Source: Mariniphaga sp964398855 (GTDB lineage Bacteria > Bacteroidota > Bacteroidia > Bacteroidales > Prolixibacteraceae). Taken from it: 8,076 nt of DNA. The stretch covers positions 1 to 8,076 of the forward strand of contig CAYNOQ010000107.1 of NCBI GenBank assembly GCA_964398855.1. Direction: 5' to 3'. The notes under the pieces were generated by a model that saw nothing but the letters and a program-made list of their open reading frames with translations, was not told where the DNA came from and ran no database searches. The position numbers were made by a program, and so were the translations under genes. Below, piece after piece: positions 1 to 6,378 of this stretch (its first letter is position 1; each line of letters begins with the position of its first letter).

Positions 1-1
1 T

Positions 2-89
2 ACTTAATCTCCACTTAATCATTACTTAATCATTACTTAATCCCCACTTAATCATTACTTAATCCCCACCTAATCTCCACTTAACCTCC
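2..89. repeat. 11-bp tandem repeat array, 8 units
   Basis: Eight head-to-tail units start at 2, 13, 24, 35, 46, 57, 68 and 79, with an exact 11-bp period and no length change. The core ACTTAATC is intact in the first six units and has one change in each of the last two (ACCTAATC, ACTTAACC). The last three bases of the unit vary among TCC, ATT and CCC. A decayed ninth unit may occupy 90-100. The unit carries TAA on both strands and 11 is not a multiple of 3, so every frame is stopped repeatedly and the array is non-coding. The + strand has no G from 1 to 113. The array begins at the window edge and may extend further left. Its function is unknown. It lies about 130 bp upstream of oxyR. Confidence 0.93.
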
Positions 90-171
90 CCAATCCCCAT
101 CAACCTTTTCATCGCTCCCCATCCATCTCAATCTGACGAAAATTTATGAAAATCACTTTGTTGCGGGTTTC

Positions 172-203
172 TTTTTGAAAAAGGCAATTAATTCCTATTT
201 TTA
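172..203 (+). promoter_or_regulatory. Candidate Bacteroidetes-type promoter for oxyR
   Basis: TTTTTG at 172-177 fits a -33 element. TATTTTTA at 196-203 matches the -7 consensus TAnnTTTG at all fixed positions except the last. The spacer of 18 bp is within the usual range for the Bacteroidetes primary sigma factor. The predicted transcript would start near 210, leaving a very short leader before the ATG at 222. This is a consensus match by eye only. Confidence 0.4.
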
Positions 204-221
204 GAGCAAAATTTATGCGCC

Positions 222-1163
222 ATGATCACACTAACTCAATTGGAATACATTGTCGCGGTGGATACCTATCGCCATTTTGGCAAAGCTGCCGAATCTTGTT
301 TTGTTACCCAGCCCACGCTTTCCATGCAGATAAAAAAGTTAGAAGAGGATCTGCAAATTATCATTTTCGACAGGAGCAAACAACCGCTAATCCCTACTGA
401 TGTTGGTGTTCGCGTAGTTGAGCAGGCAAGAATAATTCTCAAGGAAACCGAGGGGCTCAACAATATTGTCAAAGACCATAAAAATCTGGTTTCCGGGATG
501 CTGCGCATCGGAATAATTCCCACGCTTGCCCCGTATCTTTTGCCGCTTTTCATCGGGAAATACAAGAGAAAATATCCCAATATTCACATCAAGGTTATTG
601 AGCAGACAACCGACAAGATTATCAATCTGCTCAACAGAGATTTGATTGATGTAGGAATTGTTGTCACGCCGCTGAAAGAGGGAAAGATCATTGAAAAGCC
701 TGTTTTCTATGAGGAGATGATGATTTATGTGAATCCTCAGAATAAACTTCATGCAAAAAAGGAACTTTCGCTTGAAGACATCAGTGCGCCGGATGTGTGG
801 CTGCTCAGTGACGGGCACTGTTTCAGAAATCAGGTGGTGAATCTTTGCTCTTTTTTGGGCAGTGTGGACAGCCGGCTCCCGTTTCACTTTGAGGCGGGCT
901 CGCTCGAAACGCTTATGAATATTGTTGACAGGGAGGGCGGTGTTACGCTGATACCAGAGCTGGCAACATTCAGCATGGCAGAAAGCAGAAAAGCAAACGT
1001 CAGAACTTTCAACAACCTGAAACCACTCAGGGAAGTGAGTCTCGCCTATTCACTTCATTTTGCAAAACATAAACTGATAAATCTCCTGTTCCGCGAGATT
1101 AAAAATGTCATTCCCGAAGAACTTCAGAACGAACAGCGGGGCACCGTTGTAGAGTGGAAATAA
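222..1163 (+). CDS. oxyR: OxyR-type LysR-family peroxide-sensing regulator
   Basis: This 313-residue protein has the length and layout of a LysR-family regulator. A winged helix-turn-helix domain covers about residues 1-60 (LTQLEYIVAV, then FGKAAESCFVTQPTLSMQIK), a linker helix about 60-90, and a periplasmic-binding-protein-like sensor domain about 91-300. The sensor contains GHC at 198-200 and a second cysteine at 209. The 9-residue spacing equals that of E. coli OxyR Cys199/Cys208, the pair that forms a disulfide on H2O2 exposure. The preceding histidine and the IPTLAPYLLP segment (99-108, matching the E. coli Thr100 region) are also kept. These features favour OxyR over other LysR proteins. 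By family knowledge it is a cytoplasmic transcription factor for catalase, peroxiredoxin and Dps-type genes, none of which lies in this window. The ATG at 222 gives the full helix-turn-helix start. An ATG at 215 is in another frame and soon stops. No Shine-Dalgarno sequence is visible. Confidence 0.93.
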   Translation: MITLTQLEYIVAVDTYRHFGKAAESCFVTQPTLSMQIKKLEEDLQIIIFDRSKQPLIPTDVGVRVVEQARIILKETEGLNNIVKDHKNLVSGMLRIGIIPTLAPYLLPLFIGKYKRKYPNIHIKVIEQTTDKIINLLNRDLIDVGIVVTPLKEGKIIEKPVFYEEMMIYVNPQNKLHAKKELSLEDISAPDVWLLSDGHCFRNQVVNLCSFLGSVDSRLPFHFEAGSLETLMNIVDREGGVTLIPELATFSMAESRKANVRTFNNLKPLREVSLAYSLHFAKHKLINLLFREIKNVIPEELQNEQRGTVVEWK

Positions 1164-1189
1164 TTTTTTAGCTATTCAGAAATTTTAGT

Positions 1190-1197
1190 TACATTTG
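1190..1197 (+). promoter_or_regulatory. -7 element of the tRNA-Leu promoter
   Basis: TACATTTG is a perfect match to the Bacteroidetes -7 consensus TAnnTTTG. It ends 13 bp before the first base of the tRNA, so transcription would start a few bases upstream of the mature 5' end. The -33 element is weak: the T-run ending TTTTTTAG at 1164-1171, about 18-19 bp upstream, is the best candidate. This site probably drives the tRNA and may also contribute to tig transcription. Confidence 0.55.
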
Positions 1198-1210
1198 CGC
1201 CCTGTTTTTT

Positions 1211-1292
1211 GCGGACGTGGCGGAATTGGTAGACGTGCCAGACTTAGGATCTGGTGCCTTACGGCGTGGGGGTTCGAGTCCCTTCGTCCGCA
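1211..1292 (+). tRNA. tRNA-Leu (anticodon UAG)
   Basis: The cloverleaf folds by hand. The acceptor stem is GCGGACG (1211-1217) with CGTCCGC (1285-1291), all seven pairs Watson-Crick, and the discriminator is A1292. The anticodon stem is CCAGA/TCTGG (1238-1242 and 1250-1254) around the loop CTTAGGA, giving anticodon TAG at 1245-1247, which reads CUA/CUG leucine codons. The long variable arm (about 1255-1267, TGCC/GGCG pairing) is the class II feature expected of tRNA-Leu. The T arm is GGGGG-TTCGAGT-CCCTT, with two G-U pairs at its base. The 3' CCA is not encoded (the sequence after the acceptor stem is ACAA), so it must be added after transcription. Confidence 0.97.
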
Positions 1293-1459
1293 CAAACTAA
1301 GCCAATCGGGCGACTTAAAAATAACCCGTGAACCGTATAAATTTTCCGATAAAACATTCAATTCAGCATGAAGCAGGTTAAGCAAAGAAATTTTAGATCA
1401 ATATTCCTTCTGCAAAAGCAGGCTTCGTGTTGCCAGAAGTAGTTAACAATTATTAGAAC

Positions 1460-2812
1460 ATGAAAGTTACCAGAGAAAACATTGACGATTTAAATGCCGT
1501 AGTTAAGGTTTTTATTGAAAAATCAGATTACGAAGAAAATGTTGATAAAACGTTAAACGATTACCGGAAAAAAGCACAAATTCCGGGATTCAGACCGGGG
1601 AAAGCTCCGTTAGGACTGATTAAAAGACGCTTCGAAAAAGCGACTGTGGCTGAGGAGATCAACAAAATATTGGGACAAAGCCTGAATGACTATTTGGTTG
1701 ATGAAAAGCTCAGAATTCTTGGTGAGCCGCTCACCAGTGATGAGCACCAGAATCCTATTGACTGGGAAAAGGATGAAAACTTTGAATTTGCTTTCGATAT
1801 AGCCCTTTCTCCCGAAATAGATGTGCAATTGAATGAGGAGCTTAAGCTTGATTTTTACACCATTACAGTTTCAGACGAAATGGTGAATGAGCAGATTGAT
1901 TCAATCACTTCGCAAATGGGTAATTTTGCTGAAGTTGAAGCTGTTACCGAAAAAAGCATGATACGCGGTGATTTTGTAGAGCTGGATGAAGAGGGCAATC
2001 CGAAAGAGGAGGGAATCCGGGCAGAAGAGGTGTTGATTACTATGGAGAGGATTCAGGATGAGGAGATCAGAAAACTGTTTCCGGGAAAACAAAAAGGAGA
2101 TTCCGTAGTATTTGATCCCGTAGCTGCTTTTCAGAATCGCCATGATGTGGGACACATGCTGGAAATCTCTCACGAAGAGGCAGATGAGCTAAACAGTACT
2201 TTTCAGCTTACCATATATGAAATCAACGAAATGCAGAATGCCGAGCTGAATGAAGAGCTGTTCAGGAACATTTACGGCGAAGAGACTGAGATAAAAACAG
2301 AGGAAGAGTTCCGAAATCAAGTAAAGGAAGAAATTGCAGGGCAGTTGCTGCACTCGTCAGAAGCGCGGTTTGCCGGCGATGTGCGCGAAGCATTGCGTGA
2401 AAAAATAAATCCGCAATTGCCGGAAGCATTCCTGAAACGCTGGCTCAAACATATAAACGAAGAGCTTAGCGAAGAGGAGATAGACAAGGATTTTGACGGA
2501 TTTTTGAAAGACCTTCGCTGGCAGCTTATCCGCGATTCAATCATCAGGGATAACGAGTTGAAAGCAGAAAAGGAAGAGGTTTTGGAGCTGGCAAAACAGG
2601 TAATTCTTTCGCAATACAGCTATTACGGCATTTACAATTTGCCTGAAGATCAGTTGAATACTTTTGCCAAAAACATGCTGAGCAGACCCGAAGACACGGA
2701 AAGGCTCTACCTGCAGGTTCTTGAAAAAAAGGTTGTTGAGCTTGTTAAAAGTAAGGTAACGGTAGAAAACAAAGAAGTTTCAAGGGAGGAATTTGAAAAA
2801 TCCGTTGAATAA
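1460..2812 (+). CDS. tig: Trigger factor (ribosome-associated chaperone) with degenerate PPIase domain
   Basis: This 450-residue protein is close to the usual trigger factor length. The N-terminal ribosome-binding domain (about 1-115) contains IPGFRPGKAP at 41-50, matching the signature loop that docks on ribosomal protein L23. The middle region (about 165-256) occupies the place of the FKBP-like peptidyl-prolyl isomerase domain, but the aromatic active-site and IPGFE-type motifs of E. coli TF cannot be recognised. The charged helical C-terminal part (about 257-450, including LPEAFLKRWL at 320-329) corresponds to the substrate-cradling arms. By family knowledge the protein binds nascent chains at the ribosome exit tunnel in the cytoplasm. 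I infer that chaperoning is kept while isomerase activity is weak or absent. It lies 167 bp after tRNA-Leu and 97 bp before clpP on the same strand, an arrangement common in bacteria. No Shine-Dalgarno sequence is seen before the ATG. Confidence 0.95.
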   Translation: MKVTRENIDDLNAVVKVFIEKSDYEENVDKTLNDYRKKAQIPGFRPGKAPLGLIKRRFEKATVAEEINKILGQSLNDYLVDEKLRILGEPLTSDEHQNPIDWEKDENFEFAFDIALSPEIDVQLNEELKLDFYTITVSDEMVNEQIDSITSQMGNFAEVEAVTEKSMIRGDFVELDEEGNPKEEGIRAEEVLITMERIQDEEIRKLFPGKQKGDSVVFDPVAAFQNRHDVGHMLEISHEEADELNSTFQLTIYEINEMQNAELNEELFRNIYGEETEIKTEEEFRNQVKEEIAGQLLHSSEARFAGDVREALREKINPQLPEAFLKRWLKHINEELSEEEIDKDFDGFLKDLRWQLIRDSIIRDNELKAEKEEVLELAKQVILSQYSYYGIYNLPEDQLNTFAKNMLSRPEDTERLYLQVLEKKVVELVKSKVTVENKEVSREEFEKSVE

Positions 2813-2830
2813 TTTATTCCGGATATCGGT

Positions 2831-2853
2831 TTTGTAACTTTTTTGTAACTTTG
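2831..2853 (+). promoter_or_regulatory. Candidate clpP promoter region with tandemly duplicated -7-like element
   Basis: TTTGTAACTTT occurs twice back to back, at 2831-2841 and 2842-2852. The second copy with the following G gives TAACTTTG (2846-2853), a perfect TAnnTTTG -7 match. The first copy gives TAACTTTT (2835-2842), one mismatch. No good -33 element lies 17-23 bp upstream, so this is promoter-like rather than proven. A start near 2860 would give clpP a leader of about 50 nt and allow clpP-clpX to be transcribed separately from tig. Confidence 0.5.
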
Positions 2854-2909
2854 TATTTCAGCTTTCAGCAGAATAGCGCTTTTTTACTCATTTAATATAA
2901 TGAAACAAC

Positions 2910-3596
2910 ATGGCAAAACAGGATGAATTCAAAAGATATGCGATGGGTCATGCCGGGCTAAGCAGTCTGACGCTGCATCGCTACAGTTCAGCATACAGCA
3001 ATTATATCTCTCCCACTATTATTGAGGAGCGGCAGCTCAACGTGGCATCCATGGACGTTTTTTCCCGCCTGATGATGGACCGCATCATCTTTTTGGGAGT
3101 ACCGATTGACGACACGGTTGCCAACATTATTCAGGCGCAGCTTCTTTTCTTGGAATCAGCCGATTCCGGAAGAGATATTCAGATCTATCTGAATACGCCG
3201 GGAGGGCATGTCCATGCAGGGCTTGGAATTTACGACACCATGCAGTACATCTCTGCCGATGTGGCAACCATCTGCACAGGAATGGCTGCTTCGATGGGTG
3301 CGGTGCTGCTCACTGCGGGCGCTAAAGGGAAACGCTCGGCGCTGAGACATTCACGGGTAATGATTCATCAGCCCATGGGTGGCGCTCAGGGGCAGGCTTC
3401 TGACATAGAAATCACCGCCCGCGAAATCATAAAAATTAAAGCGGAGCTGTACAGTATTATCTCTCAACATTCCGGCAAACCGGTGAAACAGGTGGAAAAA
3501 GATGCCGACCGCGACTACTGGATGACTTCCGAAGAAGCAGTTAAATACGGAATGATTGACGAAATTTTAGTAAGAGACAAGCCGAAAAAGCAATGA
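2910..3596 (+). CDS. clpP: ATP-dependent Clp protease proteolytic subunit ClpP
   Basis: This is a 228-residue serine peptidase of family S14. The catalytic triad is readable: Ser128 in GMAASMGA, His153 in MIHQPMGG and Asp202 in DADRDYWM. The spacings of 25 and 49 residues are the same as in E. coli ClpP (mature Ser97, His122, Asp171). The family block GAKGKRSALRHSRVMIHQP is clear. By family knowledge it forms a double heptameric barrel in the cytoplasm and degrades proteins fed by a AAA+ unfoldase, here presumably the ClpX encoded next. The N-terminus is about 20 residues longer than in E. coli and may include a processed propeptide. The segment IIEERQLNVASMDVFSRLMM is typical of Bacteroidetes ClpP as I recall it. 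The PGG loop reads NTPGGHVHAGL, with His100 and His102 where smaller residues are more usual. The ATG at 2910 is favoured, since a nearby ATG at 2900 is in another frame and stops after eight codons. The stop codon overlaps the clpX start (ATGA). Confidence 0.97.
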   Translation: MAKQDEFKRYAMGHAGLSSLTLHRYSSAYSNYISPTIIEERQLNVASMDVFSRLMMDRIIFLGVPIDDTVANIIQAQLLFLESADSGRDIQIYLNTPGGHVHAGLGIYDTMQYISADVATICTGMAASMGAVLLTAGAKGKRSALRHSRVMIHQPMGGAQGQASDIEITAREIIKIKAELYSIISQHSGKPVKQVEKDADRDYWMTSEEAVKYGMIDEILVRDKPKKQ

Positions 3597-4825
3597 CAAA
3601 CAAAGGCAGAATCGATAAATGCTCATTTTGCGGCCGCGAAAAAAAGGAGGTAACCCTTTTGATTGCCGGAATTGACGGACATATTTGTGATCGTTGCGTT
3701 GAGCAGGCTTATGATATTATTCGTGAAGAGATTAAAAAGGAGAGTTCTTTCGATCTTGCCGGAATTAAGCTGTTGAAGCCGAAGCAAATTAAAGAATTTG
3801 TGGATCAGTATGTTATCGGGCAGGATGAAGCAAAAAAGGTGCTTGCCGTTGCAGTTTACAATCACTACAAACGGCTCACGCAAGCCCGGAATAATGACGA
3901 AACGGAGATTGAAAAATCCAATATCATTTTAGTTGGTGAAACCGGCACCGGTAAAACCCTTCTGGCACGTACCATTGCAAAAATGCTGCACGTTCCGTTT
4001 GCCATTGTGGATGCCACCGTGCTGACAGAAGCAGGTTATGTGGGAGAAGATATTGAAAGTATTTTGACCCGACTGCTTCAGGCTGCCGATTACAACGTGG
4101 AGTCGGCTGAGCGCGGGATTGTTTTCATTGACGAGCTGGATAAAATTGCCCGAAAGAGCGATAATCCTTCCATCACGCGCGATGTGTCAGGCGAAGGAGT
4201 GCAACAGGGTCTTCTGAAACTGTTAGAAGGCTCCATAGTCAATGTTCCGCCGCAGGGCGGACGGAAACATCCGGAACAAAAACTGATACCGATAGATACC
4301 AAAAACATACTCTTCATTTGTGGCGGAGCTTTCGACGGAATTGAGCGTAAAATCGCAAACCGTCTCAATACGAACATTATCGGATACAGTGCCAAAAAAG
4401 AGACCGATCATATTGAAAAGGAAAACCTGCTTCAATATATTGCTCCGCAGGATTTGAAATCTTATGGTCTGATTCCGGAAATTATCGGCAGGCTGCCTGT
4501 GCTGGTTCATCTCAATCCGTTAGAGGAAGATGCTTTACGAAGAATATTGACCGAACCCAAAAATTCGGTCATCAAGCAATACAAAAAGCTCTTTCAGCTT
4601 GACAATATTGAGCTTGATTTTGAAGAAGATGCACTGCACTATATTGTTGAAAAAGCCATCGAATTTAAGCTTGGCGCGCGCGGACTTCGTTCCATTTGCG
4701 AAAGCATTATGAATGATGCCATGTATGAAATGCCGTCAAAAAAGACAAAGCATCTGACCATCACCCGTGAATACGCACAAAACAGATTAGACAGGGTAAG
4801 CATCCGCAGACTTAAGGCAAGCTAA
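3593..4825 (+). CDS. clpX: ATP-dependent Clp protease ATP-binding subunit ClpX
   Basis: This 410-residue AAA+ unfoldase has the standard ClpX layout. An N-terminal C4 zinc-binding domain has Cys10, Cys13, Cys32 and Cys35. It is followed by Walker A GETGTGKT (115-122), the substrate-gripping pore loop GYVG (148-151), Walker B VFIDELDK (177-184), an RKH loop (GGRKHP, 222-227), the box GLIPEIIGRLP (292-302) with the likely arginine finger Arg300, and sensor 2 GARGLRS (361-367). The ClpP-docking loop, IGF in E. coli, reads IGY here (263-265). By family knowledge the hexamer unfolds tagged or adaptor-delivered proteins using ATP and threads them into ClpP. The start overlaps the clpP stop by 4 bp (ATGA), which implies translational coupling and matched production of the two partners. 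The protein is slightly shorter than E. coli ClpX, and all key motifs are intact. Confidence 0.97.
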   Translation: MTNKGRIDKCSFCGREKKEVTLLIAGIDGHICDRCVEQAYDIIREEIKKESSFDLAGIKLLKPKQIKEFVDQYVIGQDEAKKVLAVAVYNHYKRLTQARNNDETEIEKSNIILVGETGTGKTLLARTIAKMLHVPFAIVDATVLTEAGYVGEDIESILTRLLQAADYNVESAERGIVFIDELDKIARKSDNPSITRDVSGEGVQQGLLKLLEGSIVNVPPQGGRKHPEQKLIPIDTKNILFICGGAFDGIERKIANRLNTNIIGYSAKKETDHIEKENLLQYIAPQDLKSYGLIPEIIGRLPVLVHLNPLEEDALRRILTEPKNSVIKQYKKLFQLDNIELDFEEDALHYIVEKAIEFKLGARGLRSICESIMNDAMYEMPSKKTKHLTITREYAQNRLDRVSIRRLKAS

Positions 4826-5099
4826 AATTTTGGGTGAATTTTGTTTTGGATAACCATAAATTCCTCCTGTTCCCGGATTTCTTCTTTTTTGACCGGCTCA
4901 AAAGTCTGTGTGCTCCGGTAACAGCAATAAAATTTCTTTGCCAAAAGGCAGGTTTCCGCAATATTATTTTTCGCAGGTTTTCGACCAAAAATTAAAATGT
5001 TAAGCGAGGTAATCACCTTAGGCAAACGGTATAATTGTACTTTTACCGAAATTTTAAAATTGTGGTTTTGGTTCTCTCAGCCACGAATCTAAAACAGAG
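4826..5099. other. Intergenic region between clpX and the MFS gene, no convincing gene
   Basis: This 274-bp AT-rich gap has no ATG-started reading frame of useful length. On the - strand a frame is open from 5076 to the stop at 4822, but its only plausible start is a TTG at 5025. Its 67-residue product ends in a charged stretch (VKKEEIREQEEF) and matches nothing I recognise. A short direct repeat, GCAGGTTTCCG at 4948-4958 and GCAGGTTTTCG at 4973-4983, lies 25 bp apart and may be chance. No strong stem-loop with a T-run follows the clpX stop. The promoter of the MFS gene should lie in the right part. Confidence 0.6.
5035..5062 (+). promoter_or_regulatory. Candidate promoter for the MFS transporter gene
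   Basis: TTG at 5035-5037 could serve as the -33 element. TAAAATTG at 5055-5062 differs from the -7 consensus TAnnTTTG at one position. The 17-bp spacer is acceptable for Bacteroidetes promoters, and the predicted start lies about 30 bp before the ATG at 5100. The region is AT-rich, so chance matches are likely; TATAATTG at 5030-5037 is an alternative -7 match. Confidence 0.3.
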
Positions 5100-6335
5100 A
5101 TGAAGGTTAATCTGCAAACAACCACCTATCCGATATTGATAGCTATTGCTCTTGCGCACGGACTGAATGATATGATTCAGGGACTTATCCCGTCAATTTA
5201 TCCGCAACTTGAGCAGAAATTCAGCCTTTCGATGGCTCAGATTGGGTTGATAACGCTCTGTTTTCAGTTGTCCGCTTCTATTTTTCAACCTCTTGTGGGA
5301 ATTTACACCGACAAAAATCCGCTCCCTTTTTCACAGGTTATCGGGATGGGATTCTCCTCCTTAGGCATCGTAATTCTGGCGTATGCCAGCAGCTATGCGT
5401 GGGTTTTGACCGGAGTTGTGCTGATTGGCACCGGTTCTTCAATTTTTCATCCGGAATCGTCGCGGATTGCCTTTTTGGCTTCCGGCGGAAAAAGGAGCCT
5501 GGCTCAATCCATTTTTCAAATCGGCGGAAACAGCGGTGTTGCCTTGTCCCCGCTTTTGGTAGCCTGGATAGTGATACCAAACGGGCAGCGTCATCTGATC
5601 TGGTTTTTGGGGCTTTCCATAACTGCCATCACCATTTTGAGCTATGTTGCCGTGTGGCGTCGCAAGTCGCTGAATTTGCCTGCACAAGTTTCGGAAAAAG
5701 CAGTTTCAAAAAATACCACTAAAGCACTTCCTTCGCTTGATCCGCGTAAAGTGAAGCAGTCGGTGGCGGTTCTGCTGGTGCTCATTTTTTCCAAATTTTT
5801 CTACGTTGCCAGCATCACCAGCTATTTTCAGTTTTTCACCATGATCAGGTTTGGATTTTCAGAAGTGCGCGCTCAGATTTATCTGTTCCTTTTTCTGATA
5901 GCCTCTGCTGCCGGAACGCTTTTAGGCGGCTATTTTGGCGACAAAATCGGACGCAAACCGGTAATCTGGTTTTCGATTTTGGGTGCTGCGCCTTTCACGC
6001 TTGTCATGCCTTATGTCAATGCAACATTTACTGCTTTTTTCATTGTTCTGATCGGATTGATTATTTCTTCTGCCTTCCCGGCAATAATAGTTTATGCCCA
6101 GGAGCTTATGCCGAAAAATATCGGGATGGTATCGGGCTTGTTCTATGGCTTTGCCTTTGGAATGGGCGGCTTGGGATCAGCCATTTTAGGTTTTGTTGCC
6201 GATGCCACAAGCGTTGGTTTTGTCTATCATATCTGTGCTTTTCTTCCACTAATCGGGCTGGTTGCTTACTTTCTGCCTAATCTGAAAAAGATGCAGGTTG
6301 CAGCGGGCAACAATCTTTTTCAAAAGCATGATTGA
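5100..6335 (+). CDS. MFS transporter, fosmidomycin resistance (Fsr) family
   Basis: This 411-residue polytopic inner-membrane protein is similar in length to E. coli Fsr and has room for 12 transmembrane helices in two halves. These are separated by a charged, Lys-rich cytoplasmic loop at about 187-219. Blocks shared with Fsr as I recall it include HGLNDMIQGLIPSIYPQ (20-36), GTGSSIFHPESSR (110-122) and QSIFQIGGN (136-144). The MFS motif A equivalent of the second half, GGYFGDKIGRKPV (276-288), is also clear. By family knowledge these proteins are proton-driven exporters. E. coli Fsr confers fosmidomycin resistance, but natural substrates are poorly defined and the drug phenotype should not be assumed here. 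The gene stands alone on the + strand, 274 bp after clpX and convergent with the polysaccharide gene at 6379, only 43 bp away. The ATG at 5100 puts a short N-terminal tail before helix 1. Confidence 0.88.
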   Translation: MKVNLQTTTYPILIAIALAHGLNDMIQGLIPSIYPQLEQKFSLSMAQIGLITLCFQLSASIFQPLVGIYTDKNPLPFSQVIGMGFSSLGIVILAYASSYAWVLTGVVLIGTGSSIFHPESSRIAFLASGGKRSLAQSIFQIGGNSGVALSPLLVAWIVIPNGQRHLIWFLGLSITAITILSYVAVWRRKSLNLPAQVSEKAVSKNTTKALPSLDPRKVKQSVAVLLVLIFSKFFYVASITSYFQFFTMIRFGFSEVRAQIYLFLFLIASAAGTLLGGYFGDKIGRKPVIWFSILGAAPFTLVMPYVNATFTAFFIVLIGLIISSAFPAIIVYAQELMPKNIGMVSGLFYGFAFGMGGLGSAILGFVADATSVGFVYHICAFLPLIGLVAYFLPNLKKMQVAAGNNLFQKHD

Positions 6336-6378
6336 CTTTCTGTTTTAAATTTTCCGAGAAATAATCTTTAATACTTTC

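Noticed and set aside
42..120. C-runs (42-45, 64-67, 88-91, 95-98, 117-120) as a G-quadruplex on the - strand
   Set aside because: Most loops between runs would be 18 bases or longer, so a stable quadruplex is unlikely.
215..400. 61-residue + strand frame starting 7 bp before oxyR
   Set aside because: It overlaps the oxyR helix-turn-helix in another frame, has no recognisable features, and is a shadow of the real gene.
1307..1328. CGGG/CCCG as a terminator after tRNA-Leu
   Set aside because: A 4-bp stem with a long loop and no following T-run is too weak to call.
1185..1385. 66-residue - strand open frame containing RRDSNPHAVRHQILSLARLP
   Set aside because: This is the well-known false protein produced by translating the antisense of a tRNA-Leu gene. 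The frame runs straight across the tRNA at 1211-1292.
2900..2926. Eight-codon upstream frame (MKQHGKTG) overlapping the clpP start
   Set aside because: Such short out-of-frame ATGs arise often in AT-rich leaders. No Shine-Dalgarno sequence or other sign of translation supports it.
5338..5722. Overlapping frames on both strands inside the MFS gene
   Set aside because: The MFS frame has clear Fsr motifs throughout. The alternatives are rich in Arg, Ser and Gln and unrecognisable.
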